Shown here in pieces: positions 56,231 through 64,000 of a DNA stretch of 64,000 bases. The stretch is taken from NCBI RefSeq assembly GCF_013249045.1, contig NZ_JABRWP010000008.1, positions 99,918-163,917 of the forward strand. The letters run 5' to 3'. The stretch's first letter is position 1, and each line of letters starts with the position of its first letter. Under the pieces are notes generated by a model. That model worked only from the letters and a program-made list of their open reading frames with translations. It made no database searches and was not told where the DNA came from. The position numbers were made by a program, and so were the translations under genes. Source of the stretch: Winogradskyella eckloniae. Its GTDB lineage: Bacteria; Bacteroidota; Bacteroidia; Flavobacteriales; Flavobacteriaceae.

Positions 56231-56629
56231 TTATATAAATTGTTTAAGGGCAAGGTTTATCATCCAGATTAAAATAGGGCTTAAGGTCACAATTATTGAA
56301 ATCAAAATACCAATACCAAATAAATATGATGATATAACATGAATAAATGAGTTGTTTAGATGTCTAAAAACCAAATGTAGTATCCAACCAAAGGTGTAAC
56401 AGATGTTAGCAATAATAAAATATAGTAATAGTGATAAATAGGTGCCTAATAGTAGGGCAGGACCTGGTATTAAAGTAATAAAACCATCTTGAGGTAAGGC
56501 TTCAATTGTTTTAAAGCTTATAAACAAAATTAAAAGTAATATTAGGTTATAAGGAATTCGTCTTAACTCCCACCACAATATAATGTTTTGCCAATTTTTA
56601 TTTAAAATATGTAATCTAAAAAAGGACAT
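56231..56629 (-). CDS. Small multi-pass membrane protein
   Basis: A 132-residue protein with about three to four hydrophobic helices (LILLLILFISFKTIEAL, ALLLGTYLSLLLYFIIANIC, YLFGIGILISIIVTLSPILI) and a conserved-looking ILWWELRRIPYN at residues 17-28, before the first helix. I do not recognise a characterised family; similar small proteins with a WELRRIPYN-like start exist in Flavobacteriia from memory. It is the last gene of the folE-to-lgt minus-strand run, 12 nt after the alpha/beta hydrolase. Confidence 0.65.
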   Translation of the reverse strand: MSFFRLHILNKNWQNIILWWELRRIPYNLILLLILFISFKTIEALPQDGFITLIPGPALLLGTYLSLLLYFIIANICYTFGWILHLVFRHLNNSFIHVISSYLFGIGILISIIVTLSPILIWMINLALKQFI

Positions 56630-56641
56630 CGTTCTGAAGGT

Positions 56642-57505
56642 TTACAAAGTATTCTTTATCCAATTATGTGTCATTTCCCATAACGATTCTTTAAATTGAG
56701 GTCTAAAGAATCCAAAATGACCTACATTGTCAATGTTAAAATTTTTAGGTGTAATGTGTTGTCTATCAACGTGAGCGTTTACAAATTGTTTTGCTAACCA
56801 ATCTACAGAAGATTTACTTGCAAATTTATCCTTAGGAAAACTTAAGGCTAACATGCTTTTATTATAATTTTTAAATTGAAGTTCGTCAAAATCAAATTCA
56901 CTTAGTAAATAGTCTTTGTGTTTTCCCCAACGTTGCCATTGGTAGGCTACGAGTTTTGGTAGGTTTTCAAAAAGTCCTATTTTTTTCGCAGGAAAATAAC
57001 CAAATAGAGGTGTTAAAACAGGAATTAAAAGATACCAAAACGTAATCATTCTAAAGCGTTCAAAACCGTTCCAATGTTTCCAATATCCACTTTGTGAAGC
57101 CACAGTAACAATAGCATCTATTTTTGAAGCATTTGTATTAAAGGCTAAAAGTTGACCTCCAATACTATGTGTTATTACTATTATTTTATGATTTTCATTT
57201 TGAAGTTTAGCAAAAGCAATCACTGAGGCTTGATCATTTTCGCCCCAAGTCTTTAAATCGACGTTACTTGATCGTAATTGTGCGTTATTCTTGCAGGATT
57301 TTCCTATGCCAGAATAATCAAATGTGTAAACGGTGTAACCTAATTCTGAAAAATAGGTTGAAAATTTGAAATAGTAATGTTGAAGGACTCCAGTGGCTGA
57401 AGAAATAATAATGCTTTTATGATTTGAAGATTTTGGTTTAAAAACCGTGAGACCCAATTGATGTCCTATAGGTGTGGTAATATTGAGATCTACCCCTTTA
57501 ATCAT
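56642..57505 (-). CDS. Alpha/beta hydrolase
   Basis: A 287-residue serine hydrolase. SATGVLQHYYFKFSTYFSEL near residue 36 leads to YTVYTFDYSGIGKS, the nucleophile elbow is THSIGGQLL near 113, and the catalytic His is probably in NVGHFGFFRP near 265. No signal peptide. It overlaps the upstream DUF192 lipoprotein gene by 8 nt, so translation is probably coupled. The substrate is unknown; a lipid-linked role is suggested only by the lgt neighbourhood. Confidence 0.82.
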   Translation of the reverse strand: MIKGVDLNITTPIGHQLGLTVFKPKSSNHKSIIISSATGVLQHYYFKFSTYFSELGYTVYTFDYSGIGKSCKNNAQLRSSNVDLKTWGENDQASVIAFAKLQNENHKIIVITHSIGGQLLAFNTNASKIDAIVTVASQSGYWKHWNGFERFRMITFWYLLIPVLTPLFGYFPAKKIGLFENLPKLVAYQWQRWGKHKDYLLSEFDFDELQFKNYNKSMLALSFPKDKFASKSSVDWLAKQFVNAHVDRQHITPKNFNIDNVGHFGFFRPQFKESLWEMTHNWIKNTL

Positions 57506-58004
57506 TTGTTATTTTAGTGAAACTAATTTTATCGCCAACGCTAAGCTGCCATTCATCAGATAAACCACCATTAATTTCTAATACATATTTTGCTGGCGCT
57601 TCAGATGGAAGGGACGTTTCGTCAAAAGGTTTTGCATTTTTTTGAAAACTTACAATAGAAAGGGATTCATCAATGTAAATTATATCCAAAGGAATTTTAG
57701 TATTCTTCATATAGAAACTACGAAATTCTACATCAGGAAAAATAAAGAGCATTCCGTGATTAGTTTTAAGCTGTGTTCGGTACATTAATCCTGTTTGGGT
57801 CTCGTAGTCGTTATCCGCAATTTCTATATCAATGGATTTAATAATGGAATCTGAGCTAGCTTTTTTAAGGGTTAGCGTACCTTCTTTTTTAAAGTTTACA
57901 ACAACTTTATCTTTTGTTTTTGTTGGGTTTTCTTTTTTACAAGAAGCAACAAATACAAGGACTAAAGACATGAATAGAACTTTAATAATGGGAGAATTAC
58001 GCAT
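57498..58004 (-). CDS. DUF192-family lipoprotein
   Basis: A 168-residue lipoprotein (lipobox VASC, Cys22, then KKEN). The DUF192 domain at about 55-165 shows IDIEIADNDYETQTGLMYRT, MLFIFPDVEFRSFYMKNTKI, PLDIIYIDESLSIVSFQKNA and VLEINGGLSDEWQLSVGDKI, the standard order. The family has unknown function and is found in envelope proteins. Its ATG shares one base with the lgt stop (58004), an operon sign; lgt makes lipoproteins, of which this is one. Confidence 0.9.
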   Translation of the reverse strand: MRNSPIIKVLFMSLVLVFVASCKKENPTKTKDKVVVNFKKEGTLTLKKASSDSIIKSIDIEIADNDYETQTGLMYRTQLKTNHGMLFIFPDVEFRSFYMKNTKIPLDIIYIDESLSIVSFQKNAKPFDETSLPSEAPAKYVLEINGGLSDEWQLSVGDKISFTKITND

Positions 58005-58828
58005 TAGCTCAGTTTTGATTTTGGTTTATATATAAACATAAAATACAGCCCAATTATTATAAACGGAATACTTAACCATTGCCCTGTATTTAATGCCCAA
58101 TCTGCACGTTCAATATTTTGAGCTTCTTTTACAAACTCAACAAAGAATCTTACGGTCCATAATAAGACCAAAAATAGTCCAAATAAAAAGCCTTGTTGTT
58201 CAGATTTTTTTGTTTTCCAATAGAAGTAAAAAAGTATTAAAAAGACAAAAATGTAACAAAAAGCTTCATATAATTGCGCAGGATGCCTAGGCATTGTTTC
58301 TCCTAATTGTTTAAAGACCACACCATAATCGCTTCCTGTTTCTTTACCTATGATTTCTGAATTAATAAAGTTACCAATTCTAACAAATACAGCACCTAAT
58401 GCGACCGGAATGACTACACGGTCCAAAATCCAGAGCACAGATTTGTGTAATACTTTTTTGTTATATAAGTACATAGAAATAATCATGGCTATTGCTGCAC
58501 CATGACTCGCTAATCCTTGAAAACCTGTAAACTCAAAACCACCTTTAAATTTAAATGGTAGAAAAATGCTAAAAAAGTCTTCTGTGATAAGTTGTGATTG
58601 ATAAAAAATAACATGGCCTAATCGTGCTCCAAGCATGATACCTAAAACAGAATAAATGAATAATGAATCTAAAGATTCTTCAGATTCGCCTTCATTTTTA
58701 TAAATGCGTTTTGTGATTTGAAAGCCAAGAATAAAGGCTGTAATCCACATTAAGCTATAAAAGTGCAGTTTAAAAAACCCTAAGTCAATATACTTAATAG
58801 GATCCCAATCAATCTGTAGTAAAAACAT
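58004..58828 (-). CDS. lgt: Prolipoprotein diacylglyceryl transferase
   Basis: A 274-residue inner-membrane enzyme that attaches diacylglycerol to the lipobox cysteine of prolipoproteins. It has seven hydrophobic helices, LGARLGHVIFYQ near residue 70, the conserved FQGLASHGAAIAMIIS near 104, the Lgt signature RIGNFINSEIIGKETGSDYG near 150-169 and RHPAQLYEAF near 182. Preceded by yidD and cysS on the same strand. Confidence 0.96.
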   Translation of the reverse strand: MFLLQIDWDPIKYIDLGFFKLHFYSLMWITAFILGFQITKRIYKNEGESEESLDSLFIYSVLGIMLGARLGHVIFYQSQLITEDFFSIFLPFKFKGGFEFTGFQGLASHGAAIAMIISMYLYNKKVLHKSVLWILDRVVIPVALGAVFVRIGNFINSEIIGKETGSDYGVVFKQLGETMPRHPAQLYEAFCYIFVFLILFYFYWKTKKSEQQGFLFGLFLVLLWTVRFFVEFVKEAQNIERADWALNTGQWLSIPFIIIGLYFMFIYKPKSKLS

Positions 58829-58893
58829 ATATATTCTATTTATTTGGCAAAGATACTATTTTGATAGTCATGGAAAATGAGATTAACTTAATA

Positions 58894-59127
58894 TTAATGC
58901 TCTTTGGGAGGTACAGGGTCTAATCCTTTACCGCCAAAGGGATGACAACTTAAAATTCTTTTTAAGGCAAGCCAGCCGCCTTTAAAAAAACCATGGACTT
59001 CCAAGGCCTCCTTTGCATAGTGAGAGCACGTTGGTTGATACCTGCATGTTGCTGGTGTTAACGGCGAAATAAATGATTGATAAAATTTAATCAACATTAA
59101 AAAAGGATATGTCAAGATTTTTTTCAC
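58894..59127 (-). CDS. yidD: Membrane protein insertion efficiency factor YidD
   Basis: A 77-residue YidD of normal length: [20 protein letters not shown] followed by [16 protein letters not shown] and [20 protein letters not shown], with the three conserved cysteines. It is a peripheral inner-membrane protein that helps YidC insert proteins. It is 2 nt downstream of cysS. It is often encoded near rnpA-yidC; here it is in a different setting. Confidence 0.96.
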   Translation of the reverse strand: MKKILTYPFLMLIKFYQSFISPLTPATCRYQPTCSHYAKEALEVHGFFKGGWLALKRILSCHPFGGKGLDPVPPKEH

Positions 59128-59129
59128 AC

Positions 59130-60611
59130 TTAATTTGTTGTAAATGTGGTGCCTTCTCTACTATCGTTTAACTGAATACCAGCATCTGCTAATTGATCTC
59201 TGATCTTATCAGATAATGCGAAGTCTTTATTCTGTCTAGCTTCTTTTCTTAGGTTTATTAAAATTTCAACAGCACTTGCTAATTTAGCACTACCTGTATT
59301 TTCTTTTGAAATATTAACGAGCCCAAGGATATCAAATACGAAGGTGTTAATGGTGGCGTTTAATACGTTTAAATCTTCTGAAGTAATGGTAGCACTGCCA
59401 TCTTTTATCTGATTAATAAATTTTACAGCTTCAAACAGTGTGGCTATTAAAATAGGTGTATTGAAATCATCATTCATTGCATTGTAACATTTCTTTTTCC
59501 AACCAGAAACGTCAAATGAAGATGAAGAATTTGTTTTTAAATTATCAATTAATCCGATAGCTTCCATGAGTCTATGGAACCCTTTTTCGGCTGCAGCTAA
59601 ACCAGCATCTGTTAAATCTAATACACTTCTGTAGGACGCTTGCATCATAAAAAAGCGAATGACACTTGGGTTGTAGGCTTTAGACAATATGTCGTTTTCT
59701 CCTGAAAGTAATTCAGCAGGATTGATATAGTTACCTGTTGACTTGCTCATACGCGCACCATTCAATTCTAACATATTGGCATGCATCCAATATTTTACTG
59801 GTGCTTGTCCTTTTGCGGCTTGGTTTTGTGCAATTTCACACTCATGGTGCGGAAATTTTAAATCCATTCCACCACCATGTATATCAAAAAATTCTCCTAA
59901 ATATTTAGTGCTCATCGCAGTACATTCTAGATGCCATCCAGGGAAACCATCACTCCAAGGTGAAGGCCAACGCATTATATGAGCTGGTTCTGCTTTTTTC
60001 CAAAGCGCAAAATCTTGCGGGTTTTTCTTATCACTTTGACCGTCTAACGCACGTGTATTATGGATTAAGTCATCGAGCTTTCGCTTACTTAAAATGCCAT
60101 ATTCATTAGTTTCATTGTATTTATGAACATCAAAATACACTGAGCCATTAACGATATAAGCAAATCCATTGTCAATAATCGCTTGGATTAAATCAATTTG
60201 CTCGATTATATGACCTGTAGCAGTTGGCTCAATACTAGGCGGTAAAAAATTAAATGTATTTAAAACATTATGAAAATCGACCGTATAGCGTTGAACAATT
60301 TCCATTGGTTCAATAGCCTCTAAACGCGCTTTCTTTGTAATTTTATCTTCACCAACATCGGCATCATTTTCTAAATGTCCTGCATCCGTAATATTACGAA
60401 CGTATCGTACTTTGTAGCCTAAGTGCTTCAGGTAGCGAAAAATCATATCAAAGGACATAAAAGTTCTAACATTACCTAAATGTACGTTACTATATACGGT
60501 TGGTCCACATACATACATACCAACATAACCTTCCGTTATAGGTTGAAAAATATCTTTCTCGCCACTGAGCGTATTGTATATTTTTAATTCTTCTGTATTA
60601 TATAATGACAT
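59130..60611 (-). CDS. cysS: Cysteine--tRNA ligase
   Basis: A 493-residue class I synthetase charging tRNA-Cys. The HIGH motif is in [16 protein letters not shown] near residues 36-51 with the zinc cysteine just before (YVCGP). Zinc ligands recur at WHLECTAMS near 229 and HHECEIA near 259. KMSKS-like is [12 protein letters not shown] near 289. The DALR-type anticodon domain lies at the end. It follows folE after 29 nt and is 2 nt from yidD, in one transcript. Confidence 0.97.
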   Translation of the reverse strand: MSLYNTEELKIYNTLSGEKDIFQPITEGYVGMYVCGPTVYSNVHLGNVRTFMSFDMIFRYLKHLGYKVRYVRNITDAGHLENDADVGEDKITKKARLEAIEPMEIVQRYTVDFHNVLNTFNFLPPSIEPTATGHIIEQIDLIQAIIDNGFAYIVNGSVYFDVHKYNETNEYGILSKRKLDDLIHNTRALDGQSDKKNPQDFALWKKAEPAHIMRWPSPWSDGFPGWHLECTAMSTKYLGEFFDIHGGGMDLKFPHHECEIAQNQAAKGQAPVKYWMHANMLELNGARMSKSTGNYINPAELLSGENDILSKAYNPSVIRFFMMQASYRSVLDLTDAGLAAAEKGFHRLMEAIGLIDNLKTNSSSSFDVSGWKKKCYNAMNDDFNTPILIATLFEAVKFINQIKDGSATITSEDLNVLNATINTFVFDILGLVNISKENTGSAKLASAVEILINLRKEARQNKDFALSDKIRDQLADAGIQLNDSREGTTFTTN

Positions 60612-60640
60612 GAAATTAGTTTGAATAATGAATCAATAAT

Positions 60641-61318
60641 CTAAAATTGAGTATCTAGTTGTATGTAATCTAGTAATTCTCTTCGTGTTTCTTTTTCTTT
60701 AAACTTGCCACCAAATTCTGATGTTACGGTACTACTTTCAATATCTCTGATACCTCTAGAGTTTACACACAAGTGTTTAGCGTCAATCACACAAGCAACA
60801 TCCTCCGTATTTAATACATGTTGAAGTTCTTTAACTATTTGAATCGTTAAACGTTCTTGTACCTGTGGTCGTTTAGAATAATAATCAACAATCCTATTCA
60901 TTTTTGACAAACCTACAACAGTACCATTTGAGATATAAGCAATATGAGCTCTTCCAACAATAGGCAATAAGTGATGTTCGCATGTTGAGTACACGGTTAT
61001 GTTTTTTTCAACAAGCATTTCACCATACTTATACTTATTATCAAAAGTTGAGGCACTGGGCTTTTTATTGGGATCTAAACCTCCAAATATTTCATTTACA
61101 AACATTTTGGCAACACGGTTGGGTGTGCCTTTTAAACTGTCATCATTGAGATCTAATCCAAGGGTTTCTAGAATATGTTTTACATCTTCTTTAATGCGCT
61201 CAATTTTTTCATCATTAGAAAGTTTGAAAGCATCTTTTCTTAAAGGTGTATCGCTAGAGGTGCCAATGTGGTCATCTCCTATGGCGTCTATATCGTTAAA
61301 ATCACTGTCGATTTTCAT
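60641..61318 (-). CDS. folE: GTP cyclohydrolase I
   Basis: A 225-residue enzyme making 7,8-dihydroneopterin triphosphate from GTP, the first step of folate (and queuosine) synthesis. The N-terminal ~40 residues are variable; then ILETLGLDLNDDSLKGTPNR near 51-70, the zinc site VYSTCEHHLLPIVGRAHIAY near 111-130, GLSKMNRIVDYYSKRPQVQE near 137-156, and the second zinc Cys in KHLCVNSRGI near 180. First gene of the minus-strand run. GTP-derived product also feeds QueE's pathway at 43.2 kb. Confidence 0.96.
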   Translation of the reverse strand: MKIDSDFNDIDAIGDDHIGTSSDTPLRKDAFKLSNDEKIERIKEDVKHILETLGLDLNDDSLKGTPNRVAKMFVNEIFGGLDPNKKPSASTFDNKYKYGEMLVEKNITVYSTCEHHLLPIVGRAHIAYISNGTVVGLSKMNRIVDYYSKRPQVQERLTIQIVKELQHVLNTEDVACVIDAKHLCVNSRGIRDIESSTVTSEFGGKFKEKETRRELLDYIQLDTQF

Positions 61319-61356
61319 TTTAAAATAATTAGGTTTCAGTTTTTAAAAACAAGTTG

Positions 61357-61364
61357 CAAAGATA
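61357..61364 (-). promoter_or_regulatory. -7 box upstream of folE
   Basis: On the minus strand 61364-61357 reads TATCTTTG, an exact TAnnTTTG match, 39 nt before the folE ATG. Confidence 0.55.
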
Positions 61365-61401
61365 AACAATAAAAATAGGATGAATTGGGTAGGGAAAATA
61401 A

Positions 61402-61420
61402 TTATATAACTGTTATATAA
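61402..61420. promoter_or_regulatory. Perfect 19-bp palindrome, candidate operator
   Basis: TTATATAAC-T-GTTATATAA, with 9-bp arms around one base, lies between divergent folE and the secreted gene at 61516. A second small inverted repeat, TGTCAA-TATCC-TTGACA, is at 61436-61452. The position suits a dimeric repressor or activator site. No cognate regulator is nearby. Confidence 0.5.
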
Positions 61421-61515
61421 TAAAAACCGTTAAAATGTCAATATCCTTGACAAATTAACAATGGTTTATATAAAATTTTCTTAATTTTCGAAACTTAAAA
61501 AAATCCGTTGAAATA

Positions 61516-61977
61516 ATGAAAAAACTATTAGTCTTAATAGCTATTATGTCACTACCCTTAATAGTGATATCCCAACAATCGCATAAGCAACAGCCATTAC
61601 AGGTCATAGAGTTTAATGATAACGTTAAATTGCCACTAACAGACACAGAACGTTCTCAAATTGAGGAAGTTTATGGTGAGTATGCGGAAAAATATGTTTA
61701 CAATAACCCATTTCGTTTATTGAGTATTAAGAATATACTTAGAAACAGAGTGACCGTAGAAATTATTACTAACAATGGAAAACAGAAAGAATGTACAAAG
61801 TTATCTGAAGTACCTGTTTTTAATAATTACAATGAAGAATTAGAACACGATGCTGTTTTTAATCCTGAAAATTTTAATCCCTTAAAGTATAGTTTTAAGT
61901 TTTATTCACGTTCTGCGGCAATTTACCATGTGGATAATACAAATTATTATATAGTTGTTAAATCACAATATCAATAA
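61516..61977 (+). CDS. Small exported protein upstream of surface giant
   Basis: A 153-residue exported protein (signal MKKLLVLIAIMSLPLIVISQ). The mature part contains LTDTERSQIEEVYGEYAEKY and KYSFKFYSRSAAIYHVDNTN, then YYIVVKSQYQ, with no domain I recognise. It lies 15 nt upstream of the large surface protein gene on the same strand, so the two are almost certainly co-transcribed. Similar small genes before giant type IX secretion cargo genes are familiar to me from other Flavobacteriia, but I cannot prove it here. A role in export or anchoring of the partner is inference. Confidence 0.7.
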   Translation: MKKLLVLIAIMSLPLIVISQQSHKQQPLQVIEFNDNVKLPLTDTERSQIEEVYGEYAEKYVYNNPFRLLSIKNILRNRVTVEIITNNGKQKECTKLSEVPVFNNYNEELEHDAVFNPENFNPLKYSFKFYSRSAAIYHVDNTNYYIVVKSQYQ

Positions 61978-61992
61978 AAGAAGAATTACAAT

Positions 61993-64000
61993 ATGAAATA
62001 TATAATTACAATTATAGCTTTATTTTGTTCTTCTTTAGTGATAGGACAAGATGTATTAATGCAAACAGCAACTGTAAGTCAGTGTGGAGGTGTTTTTTAT
62101 GATTCAGGAGGAGAATTTGGTCCTTATGGCAATGACGAAAGTTTTATTTTAACTATTTGTCCAGAAAATGCAGAACAGAAGGTTCAGATTGATTTTACTG
62201 ACTTTAGCACACAACTAAATGCAGATGTAATGACTATTTATAATAGTGATACTGCAGATCCGGCTGAAGCATTTGGGTCTTTTTCTGGTGTAGATAGTCC
62301 TGGTTTGGTTACAGCAACTCCTGGAAACACTAGTGGTTGTCTTACTATAGAATTTGTTTCTGATGGAAATGGTAACACCACAGGTTGGATAGCTAATATT
62401 TCGTGTTTAACACCTTGTCAAACTATAACATCTCAAATAGATACCTTTTCGCCAACGCCAAATGGTGATGGTTATATTAGAGTATGTCCTAATGAAGAAA
62501 TTACTTTAACAGGAAGTGGTAATTTTTCTTTAGACGGCACAGGGGCTTCTTATGAATGGGATCTTGGTGATGGAAATACCATAGATGGGCAAACAGCTAC
62601 TTTCTCTTACGATACACCAGGAGTGTATATTGTGAATTTGAATATTAATGATACGAATACAACTGTAATTCCTGAAGGTTGTTCTAATACTAATTTAATA
62701 AACCAAGTTGTTCAAGTAGCGACAGAACCGGATTTTACGGGTACTGAAGCAGCAGGGACTGTGTTTGAGGCGCCAAATTTATGTTTTGGTGAAAGTACGA
62801 CTATATCAGGTGTGGTTAATGCGGTAGAATTTATTAATGATTGTACACCTCCTGCTAGTGGAACTACGGTTTTACCAGATCAATCAGGAGCGACATATGA
62901 AACCTCAATAACGGTAGATTGTTATGACTCAAATCAGACTTTAACAGATGTAAATCAAATCGTAGAGATTTGTATAAATATGGAACACTCTTGGTCTAAT
63001 GACTTAGAGATTGATATTATTAGCCCTTCAGGTCAAGTTGCCCAATTATATGACAGAGGTGGTGGAGGAACTTATTTTGGTGGCGCAAACAATTTAGACA
63101 ATCAGGTACCAGGCATTGGTGCAGATTATTGTTTTTCTTTATCAGGATCGGTACTTTTAAATCAAGGTCCTACAATTACTGCAGGCTCTAACCCACCTTC
63201 TGCATCATGGACGCCGGGAACATATTTACCTGTTGATGATTTTACGAGTTTATTAGGAAGTCCTTTAAATGGTGATTGGACGATTAGAGTTGTTGATAAT
63301 TTAACTGTAGATGATGGTACGATTTTTTCTTGGGTTATTAATTTCGATCCAAATTTACAACCACCAGAGCTTTCTTTTACGCCTGTAATTACCTCTGAAG
63401 GTTGGGATGCAGATCCTACTATAACAGGTACTTCTGGTAATGATATTACCGTACAGCCTGATACTGCTGGTCAACACTGTTATACTTATAGAGTTACAGA
63501 TGATTTTGGTTGTGAGTATACTGAGGTTGTTTGTTTTGATGTTTATCCAGAAATTGTAACGGAAGCACCAAATAATTTATATATCTGTGATACAGGAATA
63601 CCGCCATATATTTTTGATTTAGCATCCAATACGTCGGTTGTTCTTGCTAGTGCGAGTAATCCTGGTGATTTAGTTGTGTCTTATCATAATTCATTGGCTG
63701 ATGCAGAGACAGATATGTCTCCGATTACCGACACAAGTAGTTATTCTGGAACTGATGGAGAAACAATTTTTATAAGGGTTGAATATTTAGATACGGATTG
63801 TTTTGAAGTGCTGTCTTTTGTTTTAAACGTTTCTGGTCAACCCACCATCAATCCAGTCTCAGACTTAGAGTTGTGTGATGATATAAGCAATGATGGATTT
63901 GAAGAATTTGATTTAAGTGCTCAGACACTGTTAATATTAGGAAGTCAATCGTCTACGGATTTTACGGTTAGTTATCATTTAAATTTTGATGATGCCGATT
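61993..64000 (+). CDS. Large secreted surface protein (CUB, PKD, P-domain, repeats), 5' part
   Basis: The frame is open from ATG 61993 to the window end (669 codons, no stop), so the gene is cut. Signal peptide 1-19 (ending LVIGQ). A CUB-like domain covers about 31-138 (CGGVFYDSGGEFGPYGNDES). A PKD domain covers about 165-240 (EWDLGDGNT, then FSYDTPGVYIVNL). A proprotein-convertase P-domain lies at about 295-452 (EHSWSNDLEIDIISPSGQV, GDWTIRVVDN). From about 520 on are Flavobacteriia repeats with VSYH and LCDDISNDGFEEFDLS. Such proteins usually end in a type B T9SS sorting domain, beyond the window. Probable adhesin or gliding-surface protein. Confidence 0.88.
   Translation, partial: MKYIITIIALFCSSLVIGQDVLMQTATVSQCGGVFYDSGGEFGPYGNDESFILTICPENAEQKVQIDFTDFSTQLNADVMTIYNSDTADPAEAFGSFSGVDSPGLVTATPGNTSGCLTIEFVSDGNGNTTGWIANISCLTPCQTITSQIDTFSPTPNGDGYIRVCPNEEITLTGSGNFSLDGTGASYEWDLGDGNTIDGQTATFSYDTPGVYIVNLNINDTNTTVIPEGCSNTNLINQVVQVATEPDFTGTEAAGTVFEAPNLCFGESTTISGVVNAVEFINDCTPPASGTTVLPDQSGATYETSITVDCYDSNQTLTDVNQIVEICINMEHSWSNDLEIDIISPSGQVAQLYDRGGGGTYFGGANNLDNQVPGIGADYCFSLSGSVLLNQGPTITAGSNPPSASWTPGTYLPVDDFTSLLGSPLNGDWTIRVVDNLTVDDGTIFSWVINFDPNLQPPELSFTPVITSEGWDADPTITGTSGNDITVQPDTAGQHCYTYRVTDDFGCEYTEVVCFDVYPEIVTEAPNNLYICDTGIPPYIFDLASNTSVVLASASNPGDLVVSYHNSLADAETDMSPITDTSSYSGTDGETIFIRVEYLDTDCFEVLSFVLNVSGQPTINPVSDLELCDDISNDGFEEFDLSAQTLLILGSQSSTDFTVSYHLNFDDAD

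Overview
The window is AT-rich chromosomal DNA from a member of the phylum Bacteroidota, almost certainly family Flavobacteriaceae. I base this on several features: promoters of the Bacteroidota type (-7 box TAnnTTTG), A-rich leaders without Shine-Dalgarno sites, a fused SecDF, a type IX secretion sorting domain, surface repeat modules with the LCDD / VSYH signatures typical of Flavobacteriia, DUF2911, an acyl-CoA-binding protein in a phospholipid operon, and an ECF sigma / FecR / TonB-receptor trio with an STN domain. I cannot name the genus. There are no rRNA or tRNA genes, prophages, transposase genes or CRISPR arrays.

Layout. 1-3.2 kb is the end of the ribosomal alpha operon (rpsM end, rpsK, rpsD, rpoA, rplQ), with a hairpin plus promoter before rpsD. 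3.4-8.6 kb holds carA, eno, gltA and a guanidine-modifying hydrolase, three of them followed by clear terminators. 8.6-13.4 kb (minus strand) is rsfS-ftsH, then LUD-cdsA-psd-ACBP, a membrane and phospholipid block. 13.5-25 kb mixes housekeeping and unknown genes: birA, an SRPBCC protein, pyrE, a Nudix hydrolase, an M14 peptidase, ctlX, a TPR histidine kinase, argS and a membrane-anchored AraC regulator. 25.3-34.7 kb is accessory and envelope-related: a carboxypeptidase-regulatory-like protein, a DinB/YfiT enzyme, a PagL-like outer-membrane protein, TonB receptor, FecR and ECF sigma, and, divergently, a 764-residue lipoprotein built from repeated modules.

35-48 kb contains ffh, a four-helix-bundle (S23/IVS-like) gene flanked by inverted ACTG repeats, folD, rluF, hydrolases, a HerA-like ATPase, queE, DUF2911, a secreted YCF48-like protein and asnB. 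48-56 kb carries gyrB, an outer-membrane protein, mdh, a SecD-P1-like protein and secDF. 56-61.3 kb is a minus-strand run from folE through cysS, yidD, lgt and a DUF192 lipoprotein to an alpha/beta hydrolase and a small membrane protein. The window ends in a large surface protein (CUB, PKD, P-domain, Flavobacteriia repeats) preceded by a small secreted partner gene.

The items most worth a second look are: (1) the four-helix-bundle gene between inverted copies of an ACTG-type repeat, which looks like a small non-autonomous cassette; (2) the sigma/FecR/TonB receptor/PagL cluster facing a modular acidic lipoprotein, with a heptanucleotide repeat between sigma and anti-sigma genes; (3) an apparently leaderless gene just before secDF whose product resembles one SecD periplasmic P1 half; (4) a candidate S4 leader inside the alpha operon; and (5) perfect palindromes upstream of gyrB, gltA and the small secreted gene at 61.5 kb. 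All functions are inferred by reading the sequence; no database search was run.
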